A stretch of DNA of 64,000 nucleotides from Pseudoxanthomonas sp. J35 (GCF_000513995.1 NZ_AZVB01000008.1:62001-126000); one strand, 5' to 3'. Positions 25,836 through 34,531 are shown, counted from the first letter of the stretch. Translations and numbers: made by a program. Notes: a model not told the origin generated them from the sequence alone.

Positions 25836-27257
25836 ATGGCGTTCATCTTTCGGCAGCTAGTCCGATTCGCAAGAATGACGACCAGCGAACGAAAGAGTCA
25901 TTACGACAGGAACCCCATGGACGTTTTTCGGCAACTTCCTCATCCCGAGGGGAGGGGCCACATCCCAGTTGGAGATCTTGGGTGGGCCAGGATGGGCGCA
26001 CTTGCGGATCTCGCCTTGGACCTGGATCGCCCTCTCGCGCTCCGTATCAGTCGCCAACTTGCTCGAAGTGCGGTGTCGGACTCGTTCGTAAGGCTCGTGC
26101 TGCAGGAGGAGCGTCCGATTGACCAAGAAACAGCAGCCCTACTGCTCGAGGACGCACTGAACTCGTTGAGGAAATCCCTCGTCGTGACGGAACACCACAT
26201 TCCATGCGTGCTGTTCTCGGATGGCGAAGCCGAGGAGTTCATGGTGGGACCGGTCACCTTCACAAGAAGGAGGAGGTTCTTTAATGAGCAGCGATCAGCG
26301 CTGAGAAGGAGCGTTGACGCGGGCACCCGCAACCACGTAGATCTCGTTTCCACGGCGGTAGAGAAAGGTTTCCCGCGCGAGAGAGCGTACACTAGGGATG
26401 AATCACGGCAGCTAATCCGTCACCTTCATGCTGGCGCAATCGCTACATATCGACGCTATCCTTGGGTTGCGAGCGTCCACGTGACTGATTGTGAGGAGGA
26501 GTTTTCTCGACAGCGGGCGGCTGAAGCAGTCGAGATGGCGCTTCACGTCGTTCGTGTTCTTTTGGGATCCGAGCCAACTCGCAAACTGCGGGTCGCATGG
26601 GCCAAGAGTGATGCATTGCAAACGGCACACCTCTTCGCTGATGCCGACGGAGTTATTCACGCGAGTGTTGGCAGAAGTGCAATGGGGGCGGTAGGGACGA
26701 AGAACTGGTACGAGGCACTTCGACAGAGCAATTACTATCTTGAAGTGCTGGGCTCTGCGGTGAGATCGATCGTAAACCCCATTGACATCCATCACCTGCA
26801 TCAACGACTACTAGATGCTATACGCTGGTTCGGTGACGCCGCTACTGACTCAAACCCTTCGTCAAGCATCGCAAAGTACGTATCAGCGATCGAGCGCTTG
26901 TTCTTTGGGACGTTTCAGCGGGACCGCACGAAGCATTTCGCTCGTCGCATTAGTGGCATTCTAATTTCCTTTGAGTGCGATGACGATGTAAGAGAATACG
27001 AACAGGTTTTGGGCGTTTATCGTATCCGTTCCGAGCTATTGCACGGAGAGATCTCCCCCATCGACACCAGCGTTCATGAAGCTGCTCATCGCGCAGCACG
27101 GTTAAGTCGGTTGTGTATTTTGTGCGCAGCGCAGTTGTACCCACTCCTGATCCGCGTTTTCGGGAGCATCACACCCTCTACTCTTGAAGAAGTGATGGAA
27201 CGGACGACAATCGAGGGGTTGAATTGGCTTGAGGATTGCAAAGAAGGAGAGGGGTAG
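25836..27257 (+). CDS. HEPN-domain-like protein (candidate defence effector)
   Basis: A 473-residue protein of unknown family. The first 300 residues have no motif I know. The C-terminal about 150 residues are helical and carry YRIRSELLHGEISP near residue 405, which fits the HEPN Rx4-6H ribonuclease motif and resembles the Apea-like HEPN group (RSxxxHG). HEPN proteins are often toxin-like RNases in abortive phage defence. I start at 25836 because GGCGAGA lies just ahead; an in-frame ATG at 25788 is the alternative. The gene has lower GC than the core and is bracketed by 28-bp direct repeats 1.75 kb apart. Confidence 0.7.
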   Translation: MAFIFRQLVRFARMTTSERKSHYDRNPMDVFRQLPHPEGRGHIPVGDLGWARMGALADLALDLDRPLALRISRQLARSAVSDSFVRLVLQEERPIDQETAALLLEDALNSLRKSLVVTEHHIPCVLFSDGEAEEFMVGPVTFTRRRRFFNEQRSALRRSVDAGTRNHVDLVSTAVEKGFPRERAYTRDESRQLIRHLHAGAIATYRRYPWVASVHVTDCEEEFSRQRAAEAVEMALHVVRVLLGSEPTRKLRVAWAKSDALQTAHLFADADGVIHASVGRSAMGAVGTKNWYEALRQSNYYLEVLGSAVRSIVNPIDIHHLHQRLLDAIRWFGDAATDSNPSSSIAKYVSAIERLFFGTFQRDRTKHFARRISGILISFECDDDVREYEQVLGVYRIRSELLHGEISPIDTSVHEAAHRAARLSRLCILCAAQLYPLLIRVFGSITPSTLEEVMERTTIEGLNWLEDCKEGEG

Positions 27258-27619
27258 TCTGACCCCGTTACGAGCTCCCGTGCTGTGTCTGACGTACCGC
27301 TGATAAACATCCCTAATCCCCTGCCCTATCGATGTTCGCTTCCGGCCAAAGCGGCCTACGATCACGGCGCCGGTATCGTTTACTCGGCGCCCCAACGGCT
27401 AGCTGTTGCTGAGCGATTTCAGGTCAGCGACGAACTGCTCGGGATGCGGTGGGTGTGGTAGACCATGACCAACGGGGGCATCCTCCGCCGCGCGAGGAAA
27501 TCGCCCGGCGCGCGCCGCAATGACAACGTGTACGTACGGGCCACGTGGAGATTCCGGGCGACCCTGGTGATCGTAAGGCGACAGGCTTCGGCTGGCCGGA
27601 CTCGCGCGCACAGCAGACA
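27258..27619 (+). other. Right edge of the island, with direct repeat copy 2
   Basis: A 362-base gap holding repeat copy 2 (27295-27322). On the minus strand, bases 27399 to about 27480 encode HPEQFVADLKSLSNS and a stop, which looks like the tail of an alpha/beta hydrolase cut off upstream; this is tentative. GC rises sharply after about 27400, which suggests the island ends here. No other gene is seen before the CDF gene. Confidence 0.4.
27295..27322 (+). repeat. 28-bp direct repeat, copy 2
   Basis: Same arms as copy 1 (TACC, CTGATAAA, TAATCCCCT) and same orientation. The central six bases are CATCCC here and TCAATC in copy 1. It lies 37 bases after the stop of the HEPN-like gene. Confidence 0.7.
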
Positions 27620-28549
27620 ATGGTCGCCATGAAACCCCGCGACAGACCGGCCGAAGCCACGCCGGACCTGAGGAAATACGCCTGGCTGGCCATCGTGACC
27701 GCGGTGCTGACGGTGCTGCTCAAGGGCAGCGCCTGGGCGATCACCGGCTCGGTGGGCCTGCTGTCGGACGCCGCCGAATCGATGGTCAACCTGGTGGCCG
27801 CCATCGTCGCCCTGGTCTCGCTGACCATCGCCGCCCGGCCGGCCGACGACGACCACCACTTCGGCCACAGCAAGGCGGAGTATTTCTCCGCCGCGCTGGA
27901 AGGGATCATGATCTTCGTCGCCGCGGCCTCGATCATCTACCTGGGCATCGATCGCCTGCTCAACCCCCGGCCGCTGGGATCGCTCGGCATCGGCCTCGCT
28001 GTTTCGATCATGGCCGCCGTCCTCAACGGCATCGTCGGGCGGATCCTGATCAAGGTCGGCACGCGCCACCGCTCCATCACCCTGCGCGCCGACGGCAAGC
28101 ACCTGATGGCCGACGTGTACACCTCGGTCGGGGTCGTGGTGGGCCTGGGGTTGGCGTGGCTGACAGGCTGGAACTGGCTGGATCCGGTGATCGCGATCCT
28201 GGTGGGCGTGAATATCCTGGTTGTCGGCTACCGGCTGATGTCCGAATCCGCCTCCGGCCTGATGGACGCGACCCTGTCCCCCGAGGACAACGCCCGGATC
28301 CAGGCCATCCTGGACGCGCACGCCGAACCGGGCCGGATCGAATTCCACGCCGTGCGCACGCGCGAGTCCGGGGCCCGCCAGTTCATGGAGATGCACATGC
28401 TGGTGCCCGGCGACTGGACGGTGCTGCGCGGGCATGACGCCATGGAAGACCTGGTGGAGAAGATCGTGGCGGAGTTTCCCGCCATGCGCGTGACCGGGCA
28501 CCTGGAACCGGTCTCCGATCCCCGCAGCTACGAAGACATGGCCCTGTAG
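27620..28549 (+). CDS. Cation diffusion facilitator (FieF-like) exporter
   Basis: A 309-residue CDF transporter with six predicted helices. The first helices carry GSVGLLSDAAESMVN, the metal-site helix, followed by the loop DDDHHFGHSKAEYFSAALEG; helix five has HLMADVYTSVGVVVG. The cytoplasmic C-terminal domain (from about residue 215) ends EFPAMRVTGHLEPV. It exports Zn, Fe, Cd or Co in exchange for protons; the metal cannot be set from sequence. The start at 27620 or 27629 is uncertain, as neither has a clear ribosome site. It opens the metal resistance region. Confidence 0.9.
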   Translation: MVAMKPRDRPAEATPDLRKYAWLAIVTAVLTVLLKGSAWAITGSVGLLSDAAESMVNLVAAIVALVSLTIAARPADDDHHFGHSKAEYFSAALEGIMIFVAAASIIYLGIDRLLNPRPLGSLGIGLAVSIMAAVLNGIVGRILIKVGTRHRSITLRADGKHLMADVYTSVGVVVGLGLAWLTGWNWLDPVIAILVGVNILVVGYRLMSESASGLMDATLSPEDNARIQAILDAHAEPGRIEFHAVRTRESGARQFMEMHMLVPGDWTVLRGHDAMEDLVEKIVAEFPAMRVTGHLEPVSDPRSYEDMAL

Positions 28550-28615
28550 CCGAAAAGCGGGAGGCGACGTTGGGTCAGGCAGGCGACGAAGACCCGCGGC
28601 TCGATCCCCCGTGCG

Positions 28616-28644
28616 TTGTCACTGTATTCATCCGGAGTTTATAT
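28616..28644 (+). promoter_or_regulatory. Probable promoter of the copLAB operon
   Basis: TTGTCA at 28616-28621 and TTATAT at 28639-28644 are 17 bases apart, ending 20 bases before the copL ATG. The local sequence is strikingly AT-rich. A TATACT at 28652 is an alternative -10. Confidence 0.55.
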
Positions 28645-28664
28645 CCGCACGTATACTAAGGCGC

Positions 28665-29081
28665 ATGCCTTTCCGCGCGCTCCTGATGCGGTTGTTCCTG
28701 GTCGTTGCCTTGCTCGCCAACGGTCCGGGCATCGCTGGCGCGTCCATGCACATGGAGCACGTGCGCGACTCCGCCGGTGACGTCACCTCGGCACCGACAG
28801 CAGCCGAGGCCATGGCGGCCTGCCATGGAGGAGCAGCGGCTGCTACGGGGGCCAATGAACACCATCACCCCCAGGCCACTGACGAGGCCGGAGCGGTATC
28901 GCCGTTGGACGACTGCTGTCAGTCAGGCGATTGCGATGCGTGCATGCACCATTGCTCCGCGGCACTTGCCGGGTCGGCACTCGCCGACTTCACCGTCCGG
29001 TACCGGCAGACCGCCGAACCCTTCCTGTCGGTTCACGCGTCCGCGGCACTGAGAAATCTCTTCCGACCTCCGATCGGCTAA
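28665..29081 (+). CDS. copL: CopL-family metal-binding regulatory protein
   Basis: A 138-residue protein with a signal peptide (LLMRLFLVVALLANGPG), a His/Met/Cys-rich mature part (MHMEHVRD, HGG, NEHHHPQ, DDCCQSGDCDACMHHC) and a short C-terminal piece. This fits CopL, required in Xanthomonas for copper-inducible expression of copAB; how it acts is not settled. It stands immediately upstream of copA and copB in the same order as in Xanthomonas. The start is the ATG at 28665 just ahead of the hydrophobic stretch. Confidence 0.85.
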   Translation: MPFRALLMRLFLVVALLANGPGIAGASMHMEHVRDSAGDVTSAPTAAEAMAACHGGAAAATGANEHHHPQATDEAGAVSPLDDCCQSGDCDACMHHCSAALAGSALADFTVRYRQTAEPFLSVHASAALRNLFRPPIG

Positions 29082-29184
29082 GTGTCCCTGCGCGCCTTCC
29101 GAGGCGCTGATGGATCCTGTCCGCTGCTCCGCACTGACAGGGTAACGCTCGTCCCGCGAGCCTTCGACCTTTCCCGGAGTTCCC

Positions 29185-31071
29185 ATGTCATCCGATTCTT
29201 TCGGCCGTGCCGAGGGGCTGTCTGCCCCGTCGCGCCGCCGCTTCGTCCAGGGCCTTGCTGTTGGCGGGGCCGTCGCAACCTTGGGCCTGTGGCCCCGTTC
29301 CAGCTGGGCCGTCAAGGCCGAGGGCCTGCCCAACGTGCTCTCGGGCACCGAGTTCGACCTGACCATCGGCGAGACGCCGATGAACTTCACCGGCGCCACG
29401 CGCCCCGCGATCACGGTCAACGGATCGATTCCCGCACCCTTGCTGCGCTGGCGGGAAGGCGCCACCGTCAACCTGCGGGTCCGCAATGCCCTGCCCCGCG
29501 GCTCGATCCATGGCGAGCAGGCGTCGATCCACTGGCACGGCATCCTGCTGCCAGCCAACATGGACGGCGTGCCCGGGCTGAGCTTCAACGGCATCGACCG
29601 TGGCGAGACCTACCAGTACCGCTTCAACGTCGTGCAGGGCGGCACCTACTGGTACCACAGCCACTCCGGTTTCCAGGAGCAGGCCGGCCTCTACGGGCCG
29701 CTGGTGATTGAGCCGCTGGAGCCCGAGCCCTTCGCCTATGACCGCGATTACGTGGTCATGCTCAGCGACTGGACCGACCTCGATCCGAAGCGCCTGTTTG
29801 CCCGGCTCAAGAAGCGGTCGGATTTCGACAACTTCTCCAAGCGGACGGTTGGCGACTTCTTCGCCGACGTGAAACAGCACGGCCTGGCCGCCACGGTCGA
29901 AGACCGCAAGATGTGGGGCCGGATGCGGATGACGCCGACCGACCTGTCGGACGTCAACGGCAACACCTACACCTACCTCATGAACGGCATGACCTCGCTC
30001 GGCAACTGGACCGGGCTGTTCCGGTCGGGCGAGAAGGTCCGCCTCCGCTTCATCAACGGCTCCGCGATGACCTACTTCGACGTGCGGATCCCGGGCCTGA
30101 AGATGACCGTGGTCGCAGCCGATGGCCAGTACGTGCATCCGGTCACGGTCGACGAATTCCGCATCGCCACCGCCGAGACCTTCGACGTCATTGTCGAACC
30201 GACCGGGCAGGATGCGTTCACCATCTTTGCCCAGGACAGTGGCCGTACCGGCTACATCAGCGGCACGCTCGCCGTCAGGCAAGGGCTGCGGGCTCCCGTG
30301 CCCAACGTCGATCCCAAGCCGATTCTCACCATGGACGACATGGGCCACGGCGGAATGGGGGGCGGCGGCCATGACATGTCTTCGATGTCTCACAGCGCAA
30401 TGGCCGGTGGTGCAACCGGCGGCATGGATCACAGCGGTCACGACATGTCGGCGATGGCTGGAGGCGCAATGGCCGGCGGAAGCATGGCCGGCATGGATCA
30501 TGGCACCGGCGGGAGCATGGCCGGGATGGACCACGGTGCCGGCGGCATGCAGGAACACCCTGCCACCGAAACCGGCAACCCCCTGGTCGACATGCAGACG
30601 ATGGCGCCCGCGCCCAGGCTGGATGACCCGGGCATCGGCTTACGCGACAACGGCCGCCGCGTGCTGACCTACTCCGACCTGCGCAGCACGTTCAGCGACC
30701 CGGACGGGCGTGAGCCCGGTCGCACGGTCGAGCTGCACCTGACCGGGCACATGGAGCGTTTCGCCTGGTCGTTCAACGGAGTGAAGTTCGCTGATGCCGA
30801 ACCGCTGCGCCTGAACTACGGCGAGCGCATGCGGATCGTGCTGGTCAACGACACGATGATGTCGCACCCGATCCACCTCCACGGCCTGTGGAGCGACCTC
30901 GAGGACGAATCGGGCAACTTCATGGTGCGCAAGCACACCATCGACATGCCGCCGGGCACCAAGCGCAGCTACCGCGTGCGTGCGGATGCCCTTGGCCGCT
31001 GGGCCTACCACTGCCACCTGCTCTACCACATGGAAGCCGGCATGTTCCGCGAAGTGCGGGTGGAGGAATGA
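29185..31071 (+). CDS. copA: Periplasmic multicopper oxidase CopA (PcoA-like)
   Basis: A 628-residue Tat-exported multicopper oxidase: SRRRFVQGLAVGGAVA is the twin-arginine signal. Copper ligands are complete: HWHG near residue 115, WYHSH near 155, HPIHLHG near 561 and HCHLLYHMEAGM near 609. Between the second and third cupredoxin domains (about residues 385-455) lies a Met/His-rich insert of MDHSGHDMS and MAGMDHG units that would bind extra Cu(I). It oxidises Cu(I) to Cu(II) in the periplasm. This is not the P-type ATPase of the same symbol. The stop overlaps or abuts the copB start. Confidence 0.96.
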   Translation: MSSDSFGRAEGLSAPSRRRFVQGLAVGGAVATLGLWPRSSWAVKAEGLPNVLSGTEFDLTIGETPMNFTGATRPAITVNGSIPAPLLRWREGATVNLRVRNALPRGSIHGEQASIHWHGILLPANMDGVPGLSFNGIDRGETYQYRFNVVQGGTYWYHSHSGFQEQAGLYGPLVIEPLEPEPFAYDRDYVVMLSDWTDLDPKRLFARLKKRSDFDNFSKRTVGDFFADVKQHGLAATVEDRKMWGRMRMTPTDLSDVNGNTYTYLMNGMTSLGNWTGLFRSGEKVRLRFINGSAMTYFDVRIPGLKMTVVAADGQYVHPVTVDEFRIATAETFDVIVEPTGQDAFTIFAQDSGRTGYISGTLAVRQGLRAPVPNVDPKPILTMDDMGHGGMGGGGHDMSSMSHSAMAGGATGGMDHSGHDMSAMAGGAMAGGSMAGMDHGTGGSMAGMDHGAGGMQEHPATETGNPLVDMQTMAPAPRLDDPGIGLRDNGRRVLTYSDLRSTFSDPDGREPGRTVELHLTGHMERFAWSFNGVKFADAEPLRLNYGERMRIVLVNDTMMSHPIHLHGLWSDLEDESGNFMVRKHTIDMPPGTKRSYRVRADALGRWAYHCHLLYHMEAGMFREVRVEE

Positions 31072-31076
31072 ACGCC

Positions 31077-32225
31077 ATGATCCTTTCAAGTCGTCATCCC
31101 CTGGCCGTCGGCCTGGCCTCCGCATTGTCTCTCGCAGCGGGCTTCGCGCCGGCGTGGGCGCAGGAGACGGACCACGCCTCGCACCACCCGGAAGCGAAGC
31201 CCGCTGCGACACCATCGTCACCCAAACCTGTTGACCCACACGCCGGACATCAGCCGACTCCGACAGACAAAAGCTCCAATGATCACGGGACCATGGACCA
31301 CGGAAACATGGACCACGGCGCCATGAAACACGGGGCTACGGACACTGCCGGCAGCGATCACTCCACGATGGATCACTCCACGATGGATCACTCCACGATG
31401 GATCACTCCACGATGGATCACTCCGGAATGGATGACTCCGGCATGGACCACGCGTCCATGGGCCATCAGCCTGGTGCCAGCCAGGATCTCCCGGCGAACG
31501 CGGAGCCGCACGAGCCCATTCCTGCCATCACGCCGGCCGATCGGGCCGCGGCGTTCCAGGACCTCGATGCGCACGTAATGCACGGCGAATCGATCAACTC
31601 CTACTGGTCGCTTGACCGGCTTGAGGCCTGGGACGCGGATGAGGACGGCACCGGCATGGCCTGGGAAGCGAAAGCCTGGGTCGGCTCCGACTTGAACCGG
31701 CTCTGGCTCCGCAGCGAGGGCGAGCGTGCGAGCGGATCCACCGAGTCGGCGGATGTGGAAGTCCTGTACGGTCGGGCCATCGCCCCCTGGTGGGACGCGG
31801 TCGCCGGTGTCCGCCATGACTTCGGTTTCGACGGCGGTCCATCGCGCACCTATGCCGCGCTTGGTGTCATCGGTCTCGCCCCGTACAAGTTCGAAGTCGA
31901 AGCGACCGCCTACGTGGGCGAGTCCGGCCAGGTCGGGCTTGGGGCGGAAGCCGAATACGAAATGCTGTTCACCAACCGGCTGATCGGCCAGTGGCTCGTC
32001 GAGGGCGAAGCCTGGAGCAAGGACGATCCGGCGGTTGGAATCGGCAGCGGACTGAGCAAGGTCGAAGCCGGTTTCCGCCTGCGCTACGAGTTCCATCGGC
32101 AGTTCGCTCCCTATGTCGGCGTCGTCAGGGAGCGTGCCTACGGCGGAACGGCGGACCAGCGTCGCGCACGGTCCGGGGACGTCGACGACACCCGGGTCGT
32201 GGCCGGCGTCCGAATCTGGTTCTGA
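31077..32225 (+). CDS. copB: Copper resistance outer-membrane protein CopB (PcoB-like)
   Basis: A 382-residue protein with a signal peptide (to AWAQ). Residues 50-125 are a Met/His-rich copper-binding region built of DHxxMDH units, including a tandem array encoded at 31356-31430. The remainder is a beta-barrel typical of the PcoB/CopB family, with alternating aromatic strands and a C-terminal VVAGVRIWF ending in Phe. I prefer the ATG at 31077, ten bases after GGAGG, over the ATG at 31068 that overlaps the copA stop (ATGA) but sits too close to the ribosome site. Confidence 0.92.
   Translation: MILSSRHPLAVGLASALSLAAGFAPAWAQETDHASHHPEAKPAATPSSPKPVDPHAGHQPTPTDKSSNDHGTMDHGNMDHGAMKHGATDTAGSDHSTMDHSTMDHSTMDHSTMDHSGMDDSGMDHASMGHQPGASQDLPANAEPHEPIPAITPADRAAAFQDLDAHVMHGESINSYWSLDRLEAWDADEDGTGMAWEAKAWVGSDLNRLWLRSEGERASGSTESADVEVLYGRAIAPWWDAVAGVRHDFGFDGGPSRTYAALGVIGLAPYKFEVEATAYVGESGQVGLGAEAEYEMLFTNRLIGQWLVEGEAWSKDDPAVGIGSGLSKVEAGFRLRYEFHRQFAPYVGVVRERAYGGTADQRRARSGDVDDTRVVAGVRIWF
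31356..31430 (+). repeat. 15-bp coding tandem repeat in copB, five units
   Basis: Four identical units GATCACTCCACGATG from 31356 to 31415 and a fifth variant unit to 31430 encode DHSTM repeats. In-frame change in copy number would alter the number of metal-binding side chains without breaking the gene. Confidence 0.95.
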
Positions 32226-32238
32226 TGGGAGAACACAC

Positions 32239-33009
32239 ATGCAACCAAAGACACGCAAGCGTGTTTGGTTGATCGGGGTTCCGCTGGTTGTCGTGGCCGG
32301 TACGGCGGGCTTCATCTGGGGCGGCGTGTACAACGTCGCCGCCGATGACATGCACACGAAGCCCGTGTATTTCCTGCTCGAGACCGCACGCGAGCGCTCC
32401 ATCCTGGCGCGTGCGGGAAGGTTGGACGTCCCGCCGGGCCTGGACGATCCAGCGAGAATCGTGCAGGGCGCGGGCAACTACGCAGCGATGTGCGCCGGGT
32501 GCCACCTGGCTCCATCGATGGCCGAAACAGAGATGAGCCAAGGCCTGTATCCAGCCCCGCCCAACCTCAGCCAGTACGGGGTCGATGCGCCAAAAGCGTT
32601 CTGGGTGATCAAGCACGGGATCAAAGCAAGCGGCATGCCCGCCTGGGGCAAGAACATGGAGGACGAGTACATATGGAACATGGCCGCGTTCCTGCAGGTG
32701 CTGCCCACGCTCGACGCGGCTGCATACAGGGAACTGGTCGACAGCAGCGAAGGCCACGCGCATGGCGGCGGCGAGACACACGACGACGACCATGACGAGG
32801 CGGCGACGGAGGATCACCCTGCCCAGCCCACAGCTGGGAGCGACGCGATGCCGCACGCGCAGTCGCCGGGTATGGACGATGACCACGGAACGCGTGTCAC
32901 CGACACAGAAGTCCGCGCGGTAGAGCATCGCCATGCCGACGGCAAAGTGCAGTCTCCACCTTCACCCCATATGACCGAGGCCGAAGACGGCCCTGCGCAC
33001 ACTCACTGA
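32239..33009 (+). CDS. Membrane-anchored c-type cytochrome with His-rich tail
   Basis: A 256-residue protein. An N-terminal helix (VWLIGVPLVVVAGTAGFIWGG) anchors or exports it. The heme-binding motif CAGCH lies near residue 84, and the distal ligand is probably the Met in SGMPAWGK near 132, giving a class I cytochrome c fold. After about residue 170 comes a long tail rich in His and Asp (HAHGGGETHDDDHDE and more), likely metal-binding. It sits inside the cop operon, 13 bases after copB, and could take electrons from CopA-driven copper oxidation; that role is inference. Confidence 0.85.
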   Translation: MQPKTRKRVWLIGVPLVVVAGTAGFIWGGVYNVAADDMHTKPVYFLLETARERSILARAGRLDVPPGLDDPARIVQGAGNYAAMCAGCHLAPSMAETEMSQGLYPAPPNLSQYGVDAPKAFWVIKHGIKASGMPAWGKNMEDEYIWNMAAFLQVLPTLDAAAYRELVDSSEGHAHGGGETHDDDHDEAATEDHPAQPTAGSDAMPHAQSPGMDDDHGTRVTDTEVRAVEHRHADGKVQSPPSPHMTEAEDGPAHTH

Positions 33010-33026
33010 AAACCTGGAGTTGAACA

Positions 33027-33536
33027 ATGAATGCAACAGCAATTTCGTCTGGCCTCGCGCTGATGCTGGCAATGGTGTCGCCCGCAATGGCGCAGACGGC
33101 ACAGTCGCATGCACATCACCCCGCCGCTGCGGCAGCGGCGGACGTAGACGTGCCGGCCGCCGCGAAGGCCGCCGTCGACGTGGCGGAGCGCTTCAACGCC
33201 GCCCTCTCCAGCGGCGACCTGGCCACGGTCGAAGCCCTGCTCGCTGCCGACGTTCTCATCCTCGAGTCCGGAGGTGCAGAACGCAGCCGCGAGGAATACA
33301 TGGGCCATCACGCAGTCAGCGATGCGGCGTTCCTCAAGGGCGCCCATCGCCAGCTGCTCCGTCAGCGTGCACGAACCGCTGGCGAGTTCGCGTGGGTCGG
33401 AACCGAAAGCGAGCTGCACGCCCAGAAGGACGGCAAGCCACTGACCGTCCAGAGCACCGAAACGATGGTGCTGAAGCAGACCGCCGACGGCTGGCGGATC
33501 GTCCACATCCACTGGTCCTCGCGGACCAGGCGCTGA
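33027..33536 (+). CDS. Exported NTF2-like (SnoaL/DUF4440) protein
   Basis: A 169-residue protein with signal peptide (ALMLAMVSPAMAQ), a short His/Ala linker, and one NTF2-like cone fold: VAERFNAALSSGDLATVEALLA, then SREEYMGHH, and a C-terminal DGWRIVHIHWSSR. Such proteins bind small ligands or act as enzymes of many kinds; the family name gives no specific function. It is co-directional with the cytochrome gene 17 bases upstream and the DUF411 gene 14 bases downstream, so belongs to the copper operon. Confidence 0.8.
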   Translation: MNATAISSGLALMLAMVSPAMAQTAQSHAHHPAAAAAADVDVPAAAKAAVDVAERFNAALSSGDLATVEALLAADVLILESGGAERSREEYMGHHAVSDAAFLKGAHRQLLRQRARTAGEFAWVGTESELHAQKDGKPLTVQSTETMVLKQTADGWRIVHIHWSSRTRR

Positions 33537-33550
33537 GCGGAGAACCGGAA

Positions 33551-34075
33551 ATGAAAGCCTGCAGATTGAACCGACTGGCGTGGGCGGCTTTTGCGGTCGC
33601 CGGCCTGGGTGCCTGTACCCAGGCGGCGACACCCGCGCAGTCCACCATCGCGCCCGCTGTACAGGTCGTCCCGGAAACAGCCGACACCACTCCCGCTGCC
33701 CTGCCACGCATGACCGTCCACAAGACCCCGACCTGCGGGTGTTGCGGTAGCTGGGTTGACCACGTGCTGAAGGCGGGCTTCACCGTGGATGTGCACGACA
33801 TGGATGACCTGGGTCCGGTCAAGGAACGGCTGGGTGTCCCCTATGCAAAGGGCTCCTGCCACACGGCCGAGATCGGTGGATACCTCATCGAAGGCCATGT
33901 CCCGGCCGCGGACATCAAGCGCCTCCTCGAAGCGAAGCCGGACGCACGCGGCCTGGTCCTGCCGGGAATGCCGCTCGGCTCGCCGGGCATGGAGGTCCCT
34001 GCCGGGCGACAACAGCCGTACACGGTCGAGCTGGTCCGTCACGACGGAACCACTGAACCGTTCGCACAGCACTGA
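33551..34075 (+). CDS. DUF411 copper-resistance lipoprotein (CopG-like)
   Basis: A 174-residue protein with a lipoprotein signal (AGLGACTQ) and a DUF411 domain from about residue 55. The domain starts with MTVHKTPTCGCCGSWVDH, whose CxCC cysteines are the likely copper site, then GVPYAKGSCHTAEIGGYLIEGHVP. It ends in a Met-rich VLPGMPLGSPGME loop. DUF411/CopG proteins are commonly found in copper and silver resistance clusters and are thought to handle periplasmic Cu. It fits the operon context here. Confidence 0.88.
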   Translation: MKACRLNRLAWAAFAVAGLGACTQAATPAQSTIAPAVQVVPETADTTPAALPRMTVHKTPTCGCCGSWVDHVLKAGFTVDVHDMDDLGPVKERLGVPYAKGSCHTAEIGGYLIEGHVPAADIKRLLEAKPDARGLVLPGMPLGSPGMEVPAGRQQPYTVELVRHDGTTEPFAQH

Positions 34076-34145
34076 TCCGGTGCAGGAACAGGGGGCGGTG
34101 TTGCGGGCGCGCCGATTCTCGTCCGCGAGGAAGAAGGAGAACCAC

Positions 34146-34496
34146 ATGACTCACCATTCCGCGGCACACCGGTCCCAGGCCATGAACGAGTGCATCGACA
34201 ACTGCACGCAATGCCATGCGATCTGCTTGGAGACCATCAACTATTGCCTGACCAAAGGAGGTGCCCACGCGGCCCCGGAGCACATCGCACTCCTTGCGAC
34301 GTGTGCCGATATCTGCGCAACCAGTGCCGACGCGATGCTGCGCGGTACGAGCGTTCATAACGTCATTTGCGGTGCCTGCGCGGAGATCTGCCGCCAGTGC
34401 GCGGATGCATGCGATGCCATGAACGACCCCGAGATGACGCGTTGCGCTGAAGCGTGTCGTCGATGCGCGGAAAGCTGCAGCGCCATGGCGGCTTGA
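34146..34496 (+). CDS. Four-helix-bundle copper storage protein (Csp-like)
   Basis: A 116-residue protein with 16 cysteines lying in CxxxC and related spacings along four helices (NECIDNCTQCHAIC, CADICATSADAM, ICGACAEICRQCADAC, RCAEACRRCAESC). This is the pattern of Csp proteins, in which Cys side chains lining a four-helix bundle bind many Cu(I) ions. No signal peptide is present, so it resembles cytosolic Csp3. It would buffer excess Cu(I) in the cytoplasm until export by CopA ATPases. It is the last gene before a terminator. Confidence 0.88.
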   Translation: MTHHSAAHRSQAMNECIDNCTQCHAICLETINYCLTKGGAHAAPEHIALLATCADICATSADAMLRGTSVHNVICGACAEICRQCADACDAMNDPEMTRCAEACRRCAESCSAMAA

Positions 34497-34502
34497 CGCG
34501 TC

Positions 34503-34531
34503 GAGGATCCCGCCTGAGCGGCGGGATCCTC
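34503..34531 (+). terminator. Rho-independent-type hairpin after csp
   Basis: A perfect 12-base stem: GAGGATCCCGCC (34503-34514) pairs with GGCGGGATCCTC (34520-34531) around TGAGC, six bases after the csp stop. No strong T-run follows. Confidence 0.7.

Noticed and set aside
25544-25846. A 100-codon minus-strand frame upstream of the HEPN-like gene.
   Set aside because: Overlaps the start of a better-supported gene and shows no domain or clear ribosome site.
31356-31430. Regular repeats considered as a CRISPR array.
   Set aside because: Units are 15 bp, contiguous without spacers and translate as DHSTM within copB.
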